NCBI RefSeq assembly: GCF_019430905.1
Contig: NZ_JAHYCA010000006.1
Span: forward strand, 310,001-374,000
DNA length: 64,000 bases
Direction: 5' to 3'
Source of the DNA: Billgrantia antri
GTDB taxonomy: Bacteria > Pseudomonadota > Gammaproteobacteria > Pseudomonadales > Halomonadaceae
The notes beneath the pieces were generated by a model. That model was not told where the DNA came from, made no database searches, and saw only the letters and a program-made list of their open reading frames with translations. A program made the position numbers and the translations under genes. The first letter of the stretch is position 1, and the number at the start of each line of letters is the position of its first letter. Shown here piece after piece: positions 1 through 10,240 of the stretch.

Positions 1-1914
1 CAGCACGGCGGGAATGGGTGGCAACGCGGCCGATCCGGGCGAGGCCGAGCCGACGTTGAGCTGCGGCGTGACGTCGACGCGCCCGCCCGAGACGACCAGT
101 GCCGCGCCGCCCGAGACGAGGGTGATCTTGGATGCATCTAGGACGATCTCGCCATCGGCCTTGAGGGTGATGTCGCCGCCGGCGTGGGTCTGGAAGCTGC
201 TGCCGACGCGTAGCCCGCGCTCGCCGTCGATCTTCTCGCTGAGGTTGGCGACGACCGTGACCTCGCGGTTGCCCTCGATCGTCTCGATGCGGTCGTTGGC
301 CACGACGAGATGGGAGTCGTGGCCGATGGTGGCGGTGTCGTCGTACTCCACGCGCTTCTGTCGCGAGTTCTCGACGTGCACGTCGAGGTTCTTCTGTGCG
401 TGCAGGTAGATGAATTCCTCGCCGGCCTGATCCTCGAAGGTCAGCTCGTTGTAGCCTTCGCCCTGGTGGGTCTGGGTCTTGATCGTGGTACGGGTCTTGT
501 GGGCGGGCAGCAGGTTCGGCGGCCGATTGACCGCGTGGTAGGTGCGTCCGGTGATCAATGGCTGATCGGGGTCGCCTTCGAGGAAGCTGACTACCACCTC
601 GTGGCCGATCCGTGGAATCGCGATACTGCCGTAGCCGCCGCCGGCCCAGCCCTGGCTGACGCGAATCCAGGCGCTGGCGGTTTCATCGGGTGCGGCGTCG
701 CGGTCCCAGGGGAACTGCACCTTGACCCGACCGTGCTCGTCACAGTAGATCTCCTCGCCCGCCGGTCCCACCACGAAGGCGATCTGCGGGCCGTCGACCC
801 GCGGTTTGGGGTTGGGCCTGGGGCGCCAGGCGACGTCCCCGGGGGTCAACACCAGCTCGTTGTGGTACTTGGTCATGCCGCCCGCGTCGTCGGCCACCCC
901 CGGCTCACCGTTCAGGACGATACCGTCCTCCTCCAGGGCCTGGGGTTGTTGGCCGTGGTGGGTGACCGCGACCAGCTGCCAGTCGCGGTTGAGACTTTCG
1001 GCATCGTGGTCGGTGAGCACGAAGCGCGAGCCGGGGGCGAATTCGGGCAAGTCGCTCTGGGCCTCGGCGGTGAGCGCTTCATGGCGCAGCGATTCGAGGC
1101 GCACGCGGGTGAAGGGCTGGCCGGAGGCGTCCTGCTTGTAGCGGCCGGGGTAGTCGTAGTGCTCGTAGCCGCGTTCGGCGCCGTCCTCGGCGACATGCTC
1201 GTGCTGCTGCGCGTAGGCGGGCCGCTTGAAAGAGTAGTCCTTGAGCATCACCGAGTCGGGCGCGACCCGGGCGAGCTGGCGCAGCTGGCGTACGTGGCGG
1301 CCGGGGGCGGTGCCGCCGGCACGGCTGTGGTAGGTGCGCGGCCCAAGATCGGTGAGGACCTGGGGGGCGTCGGCGAACACCAGGCGATGGCCGCCCTCGT
1401 CGAACTCGTGGAAGTAGCACAGCCCCTCTTCGGCGGCCAGGCGCTCGATGAAGGCTAGGTCGGTCTCGCGGTACTGCACGCAGAACTCGCGAACTTCCGG
1501 CTCGCGGGTCACGGAAAAGGCGATATCGCGCAGGCCGCGCTCCTGGCACAGGGTCTCGATGATGGCCAGCGGCGAGACCTGCTGGAAGATGCGCGAGTTC
1601 TGGCGCAGCGAGAGGCGCCACAGGGCGGGGCGCAGCACCAGCGAATAGACGGTACGACGGTGGCCGCGATCGCCACGGCCGAACTCGCTGATGATGCCAT
1701 GCACCCGACGCAGCGCCTCGCCGTCCTGCCAGATCGTGAGACAGGCCTCGCGGTCGAGCAGTTCGCCGGGGTCCAGGTCGCCGTGACGACTGGCCAGGTT
1801 GACGGTCAGCTTGAAGGGCTTGGAGAGCCGTTCGCGGTGGGTGAAATCCACCACTGCGACGTCGCCGCCTCCGGGCAGGGACAGGGTGAACTGCAGTCCG
1901 GTCAGGCTGGCCAT
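1..1914 (-). CDS. vgrG: Type VI secretion spike protein VgrG, C-terminus cut by the window edge
   Basis: The minus frame is open from an ATG at 1914 (AGGAG about 7 bases upstream) to the left edge, giving 638 residues without a stop. The N-terminal part has the gp27-like VgrG fold sequence, including VQYRETDLAFIERLAAEEGL around residue 150. An OB-fold gp5-like segment follows at roughly 380-450 (DEHGRVKVQFPWD, then SIAIPRIGHEVVVSFLEGDP). After it come the needle repeats rich in polar residues (KTRTTIKTQTHQGEGYNELTF) and the start of a DUF2345-like tail. VgrG forms the puncturing tip of the T6SS tube and carries effectors. No other T6SS gene lies in the window, so effector and cluster context would be to the left. 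The family assignment is firm; whether a C-terminal effector domain exists cannot be seen. Confidence 0.93.
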   Translation of the reverse strand, partial: MASLTGLQFTLSLPGGGDVAVVDFTHRERLSKPFKLTVNLASRHGDLDPGELLDREACLTIWQDGEALRRVHGIISEFGRGDRGHRRTVYSLVLRPALWRLSLRQNSRIFQQVSPLAIIETLCQERGLRDIAFSVTREPEVREFCVQYRETDLAFIERLAAEEGLCYFHEFDEGGHRLVFADAPQVLTDLGPRTYHSRAGGTAPGRHVRQLRQLARVAPDSVMLKDYSFKRPAYAQQHEHVAEDGAERGYEHYDYPGRYKQDASGQPFTRVRLESLRHEALTAEAQSDLPEFAPGSRFVLTDHDAESLNRDWQLVAVTHHGQQPQALEEDGIVLNGEPGVADDAGGMTKYHNELVLTPGDVAWRPRPNPKPRVDGPQIAFVVGPAGEEIYCDEHGRVKVQFPWDRDAAPDETASAWIRVSQGWAGGGYGSIAIPRIGHEVVVSFLEGDPDQPLITGRTYHAVNRPPNLLPAHKTRTTIKTQTHQGEGYNELTFEDQAGEEFIYLHAQKNLDVHVENSRQKRVEYDDTATIGHDSHLVVANDRIETIEGNREVTVVANLSEKIDGERGLRVGSSFQTHAGGDITLKADGEIVLDASKITLVSGGAALVVSGGRVDVTPQLNVGSASPGSAALPPIPAVL

Positions 1915-2120
1915 GACGTCTCCTTACGTCCATGTTTCCGGGCGCTGACGGCACGCCCGACGCTGCATTAGCGGTTTCTTGGCGAAGAAGAGGGTAGCGC
2001 CTCGTCTCGAACAAATCTGTCGTTTTTCTCTGATGGGCTTGTCAGCCATGGCTGACAAGAAGGGTGAGACATTGGCCATTGTCGGAGTCATCAGCGCTCG
2101 AACCGCTGGGCGGTAGAGAC

Positions 2121-2153
2121 AAAAAAACCGGCGCCAGAAGTCTGGCGCCGGTT
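2121..2153 (-). terminator. Rho-independent terminator of typA
   Basis: A 13-bp perfect inverted repeat (arms 2126-2138 and 2141-2153, GC-rich core CCGGCGCCAG) is followed on the minus strand by a run of seven T. It sits 20 bases after the typA stop codon. Confidence 0.9.
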
Positions 2154-2173
2154 CTTGTGACCGCCGGGGCGGC

Positions 2174-4021
2174 TTACTTCTTGTTGCGCTTGCGCTCGTG
2201 CTCCTTGAGGAACTTCTTGCGCAGGCGGATGTGGTTGGGGGTGATCTCCACCAGCTCGTCGTCGTCGAGGAACTCGATGGCCTGCTCCAGCGAGAACTTC
2301 ACCGGCGGGGTCAACACGATGTTCTCGTCGTTGCCCGAGGCGCGCATGTTGTCGAGCTTCTTGCCCTTGGTGGGGTTCACCACCAGGTCGTTGGCGCGGT
2401 TGTGGATACCCACCAGCATGCCTTCGTAGACCTCGGTACCGTGGTCGATGATCAGCTTGCCGCGCTCCTGCAGGGCGTACAGCGCGTAGGCCAGCGCCTT
2501 GCCGTCGACCATCGACACCAGCACGCCGTTACGGCGCTCGATGGCGGCGTCGGGCTTGAGCGGGCCATAGTGGTCGAAGCGGCTGGTGAGGATGCCGGTG
2601 CCCGAGGTCAGGGTCAGGAACTGGCCGCGGAAGCCGATCAGCCCGCGTGCGGGGATGATGAAGTCGAGGCGCACGCGGCCCTTGCCGTCGGGGTTCATGT
2701 TGGTCAGCTCGCCCTTGCGGTAGCCGAGCTCCTCCATGATGGCGCCCTGGTGCTGCTCCTCGCAGTCGATGATGACCTCTTCGTACGGCTCCTGCTTGAT
2801 GCCGTCGATCTCCTTGATGATCACCTCGGGGCGACCCACCGCCAGCTCGAAGCCTTCACGGCGCATGGTCTCGATCAGCACCGAGAGGTGCAGCTCGCCG
2901 CGGCCGGAGACCTTGAACTTCTCCGGGCTCTCGCCCTGCTCGACACGCAGCGCCACGTTGTGGATCAGTTCCTGGTCGAGGCGGTCCTTGATGTTGCGGC
3001 TGGTGACGTACTTGCCGTCGCGGCCGGCGAACGGCGAGTCGTTGACCTGGAAGGTCATGGAGACGGTGGGCTCGTCCACCGACAGCGGCGGCAGCGCCTC
3101 GACGGCGGCCGGGTCGCACAGGGTGTCGGAGATGGAGAGCTCGTCGATGCCAGTGATGCAGACGATGTCGCCGGCGGTGGCGAGCTCGGTCTGCACGCGC
3201 TCCAGCCCCAGGTGGGTCATCACCTGGCCGACCTTGCCCTTGCGGGTCTTGCCGTCGGTGCCGATCACCGCGATCTGCTGGTTGGGCTTGACCGAGCCGC
3301 GCTTGATGCGACCCAGGCCGATGACGCCCACGTAGCTGGAGTAGTCCAGCGCCGAGATCTGCATCTGGAACGGGCCGTCGAGCTCAACGGCCGGCGGCTC
3401 GACGATGTCGACGATGGCTTGGAACATGGGCGACATGTCCTCGGCCAGCGCCTCCGGATCCATGCCGGCGATGCCGTTGAGCGCCGAGCAGTAGACGATC
3501 GGGAAGTCGAGCTGCTCGTCGGTGGCACCGAGGTTGTCGAACAGGTCGAAGATCTGGTCGATGACCCAGTCGGGACGAGCGCCGGGGCGGTCGATCTTGT
3601 TGACCACCACGATCGGCTTGAGGCCTTGGGCGAAGGCCTTCTGGGTAACGAAACGGGTCTGCGGCATGGGGCCGTCGACGGCGTCGACCAGCAGCAGTAC
3701 CGAGTCGACCATCGACATCACGCGCTCCACCTCGCCGCCGAAGTCGGCGTGTCCGGGGGTGTCGACGATGTTGATGTGAAAGTCGCGGCCGTTGCCATCC
3801 TGCCAGCGGATCGCGGTGTTCTTGGCCAGGATGGTGATGCCGCGCTCCTTCTCCTGGTCGTTGGAGTCCATGATGCGCTCCTGACCCTCGGCCTTGCGGT
3901 CCAGCGTGCCGGACTGGCTCAAGAGCTTGTCGACCAGCGTGGTCTTGCCATGGTCGACGTGAGCGATGATGGCAATATTGCGCAAACTCTCGATGCGAGA
4001 GGGGGTTACAGCTGTGTTCAT
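2174..4021 (-). CDS. typA: Ribosome-binding GTPase TypA/BipA
   Basis: A 615-residue translational GTPase of the EF-G/LepA superfamily that binds the 70S ribosome and helps 50S assembly and stress adaptation. The G domain is clear: P-loop AHVDHGKTT at about 20-28, the switch I segment [18 protein letters not shown], and [13 protein letters not shown] as the G4 motif. Domains II, III and V and the TypA-specific C-terminal domain follow (for example [14 protein letters not shown] and [16 protein letters not shown]). Length matches the family. It is transcribed alone from the divergent region shared with the glycosyltransferase-like gene and ends at a strong terminator. Nothing unusual is seen. 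Confidence 0.98.
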   Translation of the reverse strand: MNTAVTPSRIESLRNIAIIAHVDHGKTTLVDKLLSQSGTLDRKAEGQERIMDSNDQEKERGITILAKNTAIRWQDGNGRDFHINIVDTPGHADFGGEVERVMSMVDSVLLLVDAVDGPMPQTRFVTQKAFAQGLKPIVVVNKIDRPGARPDWVIDQIFDLFDNLGATDEQLDFPIVYCSALNGIAGMDPEALAEDMSPMFQAIVDIVEPPAVELDGPFQMQISALDYSSYVGVIGLGRIKRGSVKPNQQIAVIGTDGKTRKGKVGQVMTHLGLERVQTELATAGDIVCITGIDELSISDTLCDPAAVEALPPLSVDEPTVSMTFQVNDSPFAGRDGKYVTSRNIKDRLDQELIHNVALRVEQGESPEKFKVSGRGELHLSVLIETMRREGFELAVGRPEVIIKEIDGIKQEPYEEVIIDCEEQHQGAIMEELGYRKGELTNMNPDGKGRVRLDFIIPARGLIGFRGQFLTLTSGTGILTSRFDHYGPLKPDAAIERRNGVLVSMVDGKALAYALYALQERGKLIIDHGTEVYEGMLVGIHNRANDLVVNPTKGKKLDNMRASGNDENIVLTPPVKFSLEQAIEFLDDDELVEITPNHIRLRKKFLKEHERKRNKK

Positions 4022-4356
4022 AAGGTGTGACTCATCAACAGGGGCGCACCTATGTACACATCGAAAAGGACGTACCCTAGGCGCGGGGTAGGGAGTGGAG
4101 GCGCATTGTACAGGTAAGCGGGGAAGGGGAATAGCTCTACCGCATCATCAGGTGTTTCTCAGTCCCGGGCGTGGCGGTCTCCATCATTCCTGGGCGGCTC
4201 GCACCATGTTCCCCTCCCGGTGACTCGGGCAGGAATGGGGCAGCCGGGTGCGACGAAATTCAGCAAGGGAACTTTTTCGATACTTTTCTAAACTTATCTA
4301 CACAGTTCGTAACGCAATTGGCTGTCGGGCGCCTTATCTGCCTCGGTGGAGCTGAC
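4022..4356. other. Divergent intergenic region, typA and glycosyltransferase-like gene
   Basis: These 335 bases hold the typA leader and promoter (minus strand) and the leader of the gene starting at 4357. A plausible typA -10 (TACAAT on the minus strand, near 4104-4109) is visible without a good -35. An AT-rich patch at about 4268-4310 may hold the plus-strand promoter. An open frame from 4171 continues into the plus-strand gene but its first 62 codons look non-coding. No RNA gene or repeat is recognised. Confidence 0.4.
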
Positions 4357-4896
4357 ATGACCCTTGCCAGTGTCATTTTCGATGCACGCGCTGCGGGAGC
4401 CAAGCTACCGCGCAGCCTGGTTCTCTTCGAGCAGGCCGCCCGGCATTGGCAAGGAGGGTATGAGCTGCTGCTGGTGGATGACACCGGGGACCGCCGGCTG
4501 CCGGACTTGGCCCAGCGCTACCAGGCGATTCTGATATCGTGCGGCTCCGCCAGCCTGGGCAGCCGGTTCAACGCCGCGGTCGCTGCCAGCCGCGGCAACG
4601 TGCTGCTCTTTCCCGGGCTGGGAGATCGTCGTGCCGCCAACTGGCTTAGCCAGCGGTTGATCGATCTCGAACTCGCCAACGGCTGGGATGCGGCAGTCCT
4701 GCCGGTGCGGCGTCACAGCTGGCTGCGCTGGTGGTGGCTGCTCCAGCGGCCTTCTCCGCTGGATACCTTCTGGGTGGCACGCGAATGGTTCGAGCGTATC
4801 GGCGGCTTCGACCCGCAGTTGGGCAGCGATGCGTTGCCCGATCTGCTCGAGCGCCTGCGGGCCTGCCAGGCCCGCGTGTCGATCGATATCGTGTAA
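4357..4896 (+). CDS. Degenerate family 2 glycosyltransferase-like protein
   Basis: A 179-residue protein starting at ATG 4357, chosen because GGTGGAG lies 5 bases upstream and the sequence before it is not protein-like. The pattern LLLVDDTGD, then GSRFNAAVAASRGNVLLFPG near residues 65-85 and ERIGGFDPQLGSDALPDLLERL near the end resembles the TIGR04283-type GT2 enzymes, which have G-x-x-x-N-x-G-x-x-x-A-x-G-(4)-FLHADT and GGFP-(n)-MEDVE-(n)-RL. The metal-binding acidic motif after LLF and the MED motif are not kept and the protein is shorter than usual, so catalytic activity is doubtful. The glnA control sites start just after its stop codon. Function is inferred weakly. Confidence 0.55.
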   Translation: MTLASVIFDARAAGAKLPRSLVLFEQAARHWQGGYELLLVDDTGDRRLPDLAQRYQAILISCGSASLGSRFNAAVAASRGNVLLFPGLGDRRAANWLSQRLIDLELANGWDAAVLPVRRHSWLRWWWLLQRPSPLDTFWVAREWFERIGGFDPQLGSDALPDLLERLRACQARVSIDIV

Positions 4897-4911
4897 CGCG
4901 CAGTCCTTTCA

Positions 4912-4928
4912 TGCACTGTTACGGTGCG
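4912..4928 (+). promoter_or_regulatory. NtrC-type binding site upstream of glnA
   Basis: TGCACTGTTACGGTGCG matches the NtrC enhancer consensus TGCACC-N5-GGTGCA at 10 of 12 defined positions. Its centre lies about 195 bases before the predicted glnA start of transcription. Confidence 0.7.
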
Positions 4929-4941
4929 TCCAGGCGCTACT

Positions 4942-4958
4942 TGCACCATCATGACGCC
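4942..4958 (+). promoter_or_regulatory. Possible second, weak NtrC site upstream of glnA
   Basis: The left half TGCACC is perfect but the right half (GACGCC) is poor. It starts exactly 30 bases after the first site, about three helical turns, as expected for paired NtrC dimers. Confidence 0.4.
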
Positions 4959-5088
4959 TTTTTTCCCTCCTAACGGCCCGCCGAGGTCTCCGTCGAGCAC
5001 GCTTGGTGCAGTGAGATAAAGCGAGGTGCAAAGTATTTCATTTTGAAAACAATGAGTTATTTTTATGATGAGCTTGGATGGTGCAAGT

Positions 5089-5105
5089 TTGGCACGCCTC
5101 CTGCA
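5089..5105 (+). promoter_or_regulatory. Sigma-54 promoter of glnA
   Basis: TTGGCACGCCTCCTGCA matches the consensus YTGGCACG-N4-TTGCW with GG at 5091-5092 and GC at 5103-5104, exactly 10 bases between. Predicted transcription start is near 5115, giving a leader of about 130 bases. Confidence 0.85.
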
Positions 5106-5245
5106 TTTGTCGATACAGCTCTCCATGCTTGTGCATGGCGAACGTGGGCAGCCAGCCCACAGCGTGTTACAACAGGCGCTGCGACGCACCAGCGCCAGTG
5201 GACTTCAGCCAAACGAATCGAGCCACAGCTCAACGGAGGACACAA

Positions 5246-6652
5246 ATGTCAGCCAAGACTCTCGCCCTGATCGAAGAACATGATGTGAAGTGGGTCGACC
5301 TGCGTTTCACCGACACACGGGGCAAGGAACAGCACGTCACCATTCCGGCCCGTGACGTCGATGAGGAATTCTTCGAGAACGGCCAGATGTTCGATGGCTC
5401 CTCCATCTCCGGCTGGAAGGGCATCAACGAGTCCGACATGATCCTGCGCCCCGAAGACGGTACCGCCTTCCTCGACCCGTTCACCGAGGACGCCACGCTG
5501 GTGCTGCGTTGCGACATCATCGAGCCGGCTACCATGCAGGGCTACGAGCGCGACCCGCGCTCCATCGCCAAGCGCGCCGAGGCCTACCTGCAGTCCACCG
5601 GCCTGGGCGACACCGCCTTCTTCGGCCCCGAGCCCGAGTTCTTCATCTTCGACGAAGTGCACTGGAAGGCCGATATCGAAGGTGCCATGTACAAGATCAC
5701 CTCCGAGGAAGGTGCCTGGGCCACCGATCGCCAGCTCGAGGGCGGCAACCTGGCGCACCGTCCGCGGGTCAAGGGCGGCTACTTCCCGGTGCCCCCGGTC
5801 GACAGCTTCCATGACATTCGCGGCGCCATGTGCAACACCCTGGAAGCCATCGGCCAGACCGTCGAGGTGCATCACCATGAGGTGGCCAACGCCGGCCAGA
5901 ACGAGATCGGCGTCAAGTTCAACACCCTGGTGAAGAAGGCCGACGAAGTCCAGGAGCTGAAGTACGTCATTCACAACGTGGCCCATGCCTACGGCAAGAC
6001 CGCGACCTTCATGCCCAAGCCGCTGGTCGGCGACAACGGCAGCGGCATGCACGTGCACCAGTCGTTCTGGAAAGATGGACAGAACCAGTTCGCGGGCGAT
6101 CAGTATGCCGGCCTCTCCGAAATGGCCCTGTACTATATCGGCGGCATCATCAAGCACGCGCGTGCGCTGAACGCCTTCGCCAACGCCTCGACCAACTCCT
6201 ACAAGCGTCTGGTGCCGGGCTTCGAGGCGCCGGTAATGCTGGCCTACAGTGCTCGCAACCGCTCGGCCTCCATCCGCATTCCGTATACCGCGAGCCCCAA
6301 GGGCAAGCGCGTCGAGCTTCGCTTCCCGGACCCGACCGCCAACCCCTACCTGTGCTTCGCCGCGATGCTGATGGCCGGTATCGACGGCATCAAGAACAAG
6401 ATTCACCCCGGCGATGCCATGGACAAGAACCTCTATGACCTGCCGCCGGAAGAGGGCAAGAAAGTGCCGACCGTGGCCCACAGCCTGGATCAGGCGCTGG
6501 AAGCCCTGGACAAGGATCGTGCCTTCCTCACCGAGGGCGGCGTGTTCACCGACGACATGATCGATGCTTACATCGAGCTGAAGATGGAAGACGTCGAGCG
6601 TATCCGCATGACCACGCATCCGATCGAGTTCGACATGTACTACAGCTGCTAA
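5246..6652 (+). CDS. glnA: Glutamine synthetase, type I (adenylylated form)
   Basis: A 468-residue GSI-beta glutamine synthetase that makes glutamine from glutamate, ammonia and ATP. The start at ATG 5246 (not the far longer open frame) follows GGAGGA 5 bases upstream and matches the usual [21 protein letters not shown]-terminus. Visible signatures: [13 protein letters not shown] at 48-60, the ATP-binding [16 protein letters not shown] at 258-273, and NRSASIRIP at 338-346. Tyr397 in NLYDLPPEE is the adenylylation site, so GlnE control is expected. Transcription is probably driven by the sigma-54 promoter at 5089 and NtrC. The open frame on the opposite strand is a shadow. Confidence 0.99.
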   Translation: MSAKTLALIEEHDVKWVDLRFTDTRGKEQHVTIPARDVDEEFFENGQMFDGSSISGWKGINESDMILRPEDGTAFLDPFTEDATLVLRCDIIEPATMQGYERDPRSIAKRAEAYLQSTGLGDTAFFGPEPEFFIFDEVHWKADIEGAMYKITSEEGAWATDRQLEGGNLAHRPRVKGGYFPVPPVDSFHDIRGAMCNTLEAIGQTVEVHHHEVANAGQNEIGVKFNTLVKKADEVQELKYVIHNVAHAYGKTATFMPKPLVGDNGSGMHVHQSFWKDGQNQFAGDQYAGLSEMALYYIGGIIKHARALNAFANASTNSYKRLVPGFEAPVMLAYSARNRSASIRIPYTASPKGKRVELRFPDPTANPYLCFAAMLMAGIDGIKNKIHPGDAMDKNLYDLPPEEGKKVPTVAHSLDQALEALDKDRAFLTEGGVFTDDMIDAYIELKMEDVERIRMTTHPIEFDMYYSC

Positions 6653-6690
6653 GCAGCTGCATCCGGTGGCCTGCCACCGGTTTGCCACCA

Positions 6691-6718
6691 GGGGCTCCGC
6701 ATCGCGGGGCCCTTTTTT
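6691..6718 (+). terminator. Rho-independent terminator of glnA
   Basis: Stem GGGCTCCGC/GCGGGGCCC (6692-6700 with 6704-6712) is followed by TTTTTT. A second hairpin, CCGGTGGC/GCCACCGG, precedes it at 6663-6680. Confidence 0.85.
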
Positions 6719-6816
6719 GTCGTACACTGGGATGCGAAACGTTCGCGGGGGAAACACGTTCACTGGCACCGGACGACCGTCAGCGAAGAGCGGGTCGCCG
6801 TCAAGGGAGAGTCCTC

Positions 6817-7356
6817 ATGGGCAAGGCGATCGTGCTGTTTCTGCTGGGCTTGGCACTGGCTCAGGCTGCACTGGCCACGACGATCTATCGCACCACCGAT
6901 GCGCAGGGCAACGTGATCTTCACCGACGATCCCGGTCGTGGCGGCGAGCCGGTCGAGCTGGCGCCGCTGACCGTGATACCGGGCATCGAGGCAGGGCAGG
7001 CGGCACCGCCGCGCGTCGATGGCGTAGCTCCACGCATGGGGGAGCCGCCTGGCCAGCCCTTCATGCCCTACGACACCTTTCGTATCCGCTCGCCGCAGCA
7101 TGGGGCGGATCTCCCCGCGAGCTATGCCGGCAACCTGCAAGTGGAGCTGGCCATCGAGCCCGAGCTGCGTCCCGACCACAGCGTTCGACTGCTGGTCGAC
7201 GGCCGGGTGAGTCAGACCCCCATGCATACCCATGCCTTCATGCTGGCCAATCTCGACCGTGGGCAATACGTGCTGCAGGCAGAGCTGCTCGACGCCCAGG
7301 GGCAGGTGCGCCATCGTAGCGCGCCGGTCACGCTGTACGTACAGCGTGCCGACTGA
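6817..7356 (+). CDS. Secreted DUF4124-domain protein
   Basis: A 179-residue protein with a signal peptide (hydrophobic 4-15, likely cleavage after ALA at 20). The mature N-terminus TTIYRTTDAQGNVIFTDDPG is the DUF4124 signature, a small domain found at the N-terminus of many exported proteobacterial proteins. The rest (from about residue 85) resembles a beta-sandwich with the phrase VRLLVDGRVSQT. Start ATG 6817 has AGGGAGAG upstream; the longer open frame begins inside the glnA terminator. A DUF4124 gene between glnA and ntrB is also the order in pseudomonads, but no specific role in nitrogen metabolism is established. Confidence 0.88.
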   Translation: MGKAIVLFLLGLALAQAALATTIYRTTDAQGNVIFTDDPGRGGEPVELAPLTVIPGIEAGQAAPPRVDGVAPRMGEPPGQPFMPYDTFRIRSPQHGADLPASYAGNLQVELAIEPELRPDHSVRLLVDGRVSQTPMHTHAFMLANLDRGQYVLQAELLDAQGQVRHRSAPVTLYVQRAD

Positions 7357-7447
7357 CGCGGTTTTCACCTTTCGGCTCCCCTCATGTCGTTGGCTGCACC
7401 ATGAGAGCAAGGAGCCATGCCCCCTGACATGGCAGTTTTTTCACTCA

Positions 7448-7464
7448 TGCACCATTATAGTGCA
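7448..7464 (+). promoter_or_regulatory. NtrC binding site upstream of ntrB
   Basis: TGCACCATTATAGTGCA differs from TGCACC-N5-GGTGCA at one position. It is the core of a larger perfect inverted repeat with 11-bp arms at 7442-7452 and 7460-7470. Centre is about 87 bases before the predicted transcription start. Confidence 0.85.
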
Positions 7465-7516
7465 TGAGTGAGTCGGGTCGTCGCCCCGAAACGGCGCCAT
7501 ACCGCACCGAGAGGGG

Positions 7517-7533
7517 TTGGCGCGCTTCTTGCT
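7517..7533 (+). promoter_or_regulatory. Sigma-54 promoter of ntrBC
   Basis: TTGGCGCGCTTCTTGCT has GG at 7519-7520 and GC at 7531-7532 with exactly 10 bases between and a perfect TTGCT -12 element. Predicted start is near 7543, about 125 bases before ntrB. Confidence 0.8.
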
Positions 7534-7668
7534 TGGCTTCTAGATAGACATGTCCCGCCCCGGGCGCTGCCCGGTATCGGGGCGGTGCAGCGGCGATCTC
7601 CGCCGATGCGCCATGACGATGCAGGGGCTGCCCATGCGCTCCAGCATTCACCGAGGGGAAGGTGGTAA

Positions 7669-8707
7669 ATGTATCGACGCCTGATGGAACACCTCACCAC
7701 CGCGGTGCTGCTGCTCGACGATGAGCTGCGGCTGAGCTGGATGAATCCGGCGGCCGAAGCCCTGCTGGCGGTCAGCCTGGGCCGGGTGAAGGGGCTCGGT
7801 CTGGCAACGTTGCTGGCCGAGGACGACGGCATGGGCGAGGTGCTGGCCAAGGCGCGCGACGATCAGCACCCGTTCACCCAGCGCGAAGTGAGGCTGGCGC
7901 TGCTCGGCGGCGCTGTGGTGACGATCGACTATACGGTGACGCCGCTGTCGTCGGTGGAGCTGCTGATAGAGATGGAGCCGCGTGACCGGCTGTTGCGTAT
8001 CTCCCGTGAGGAGGCCCTGCTCAACCGCCAGGAGGCGATCAAGGTGCTATCGCGTGGGCTGGCGCATGAGGTCAAGAACCCCCTGGGCGGGATCCGTGGC
8101 GCGGCGCAACTGCTGGAGCGCGACCTCGATGACCCTTCCCTGAAGGAGTTCACCCGCATCATCGTCGAGGAGGTCGATCGGCTGCGCGACCTGGTCGACA
8201 GCATGCTGGGGCCGAACAAGCTGCTGCGCCACGAACCGCTCAATATCCACAAGGTGCTGGAGCGGGTGCGCACCCTGCTGCTTGCCGAGACCCCGGCGGT
8301 GACCATCGAGCGCGACTACGACCCCAGCCTGCCGGACTTTCCCGGCGACGAGGCGCAGATGATCCAGGCGGTGCTCAATGTGGCACGCAACGCCGTGGAG
8401 GCGATGACCGAGGCCGGTACCGAGGCGCCGAGCCTGCTGCTGCGCACCCGGGCCCGCCGTCAGTTCACACTGGGAGCAGAGCGCCATCGCCTGGTCTGCG
8501 AAGTGGCAATGATCGACAACGGCCCCGGCGTCCCCGAGAGCCTTCAGGAAACCCTTTTCTACCCGATGGTATCGGGGCGCGCCGACGGCAGCGGACTGGG
8601 CCTGTCCATTGCTCAGGGCATCCTGCATCAGCACCAGGGGCTGATCGAGTGCGAGTCCCGCCCCGGCCATACCGAATTTCGTCTGCTTATTCCATTGGAG
8701 AGGCGCC

Positions 8708-8715
<8 letters not shown>
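7669..8715 (+). CDS. ntrB: Nitrogen regulation sensor histidine kinase NtrB
   Basis: A 348-residue cytoplasmic kinase without membrane segments, as expected for NtrB (GlnL/NRII). The N-terminal PAS region (about 1-100, LLLDDELRLSWMNPAAEALL) is followed by the phosphoacceptor motif LAHEVKNPLGGIRGAAQLLE with His133, an N-box NVARNAVEAM and the G-boxes DNGPGVPE and GSGLGLSIAQGI. Under nitrogen limitation it phosphorylates NtrC; with bound PII it acts as phosphatase. Start ATG 7669 is preceded by GAGGGGAAGGTGG. It overlaps ntrC by 8 bases, so the two are translationally coupled. The sigma-54 promoter and NtrC site upstream imply autoregulation. Confidence 0.97.
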
Positions 8716-10120
<1,405 letters not shown>

Positions 10121-10240
10121 GACGCAGCGGGGGCGTGCGGCAAGTAGCAGAAGAGAACAGCGGCATTCAACCAAAGGCGCATGGCTGCGGAGGGAATCCG
10201 CTTCGTACAGTCGGGGAAATCCATTGCCTGGCTAACCATC

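Noticed and set aside
310..1458. A 382-codon plus-strand frame at the left edge.
   Set aside because: It is antisense to the partial vgrG gene, whose frame carries clear domains.
2198..4030. A 610-codon open frame on the plus strand opposite typA.
   Set aside because: The protein is a low-complexity mix of Val, Asp, Leu, His and Gly without motifs; it is the antisense frame of a well-conserved GTPase in high-GC DNA.
4991..5010. GAGCAC...GGTGCA as a third NtrC palindrome before glnA.
   Set aside because: The distance between half-sites is two bases shorter than in the NtrC consensus, so only the half-site was noted.
5249..6769. A 506-codon minus-strand frame opposite glnA.
   Set aside because: No domain or ribosome site; it mirrors glnA codons and ends with glnA.
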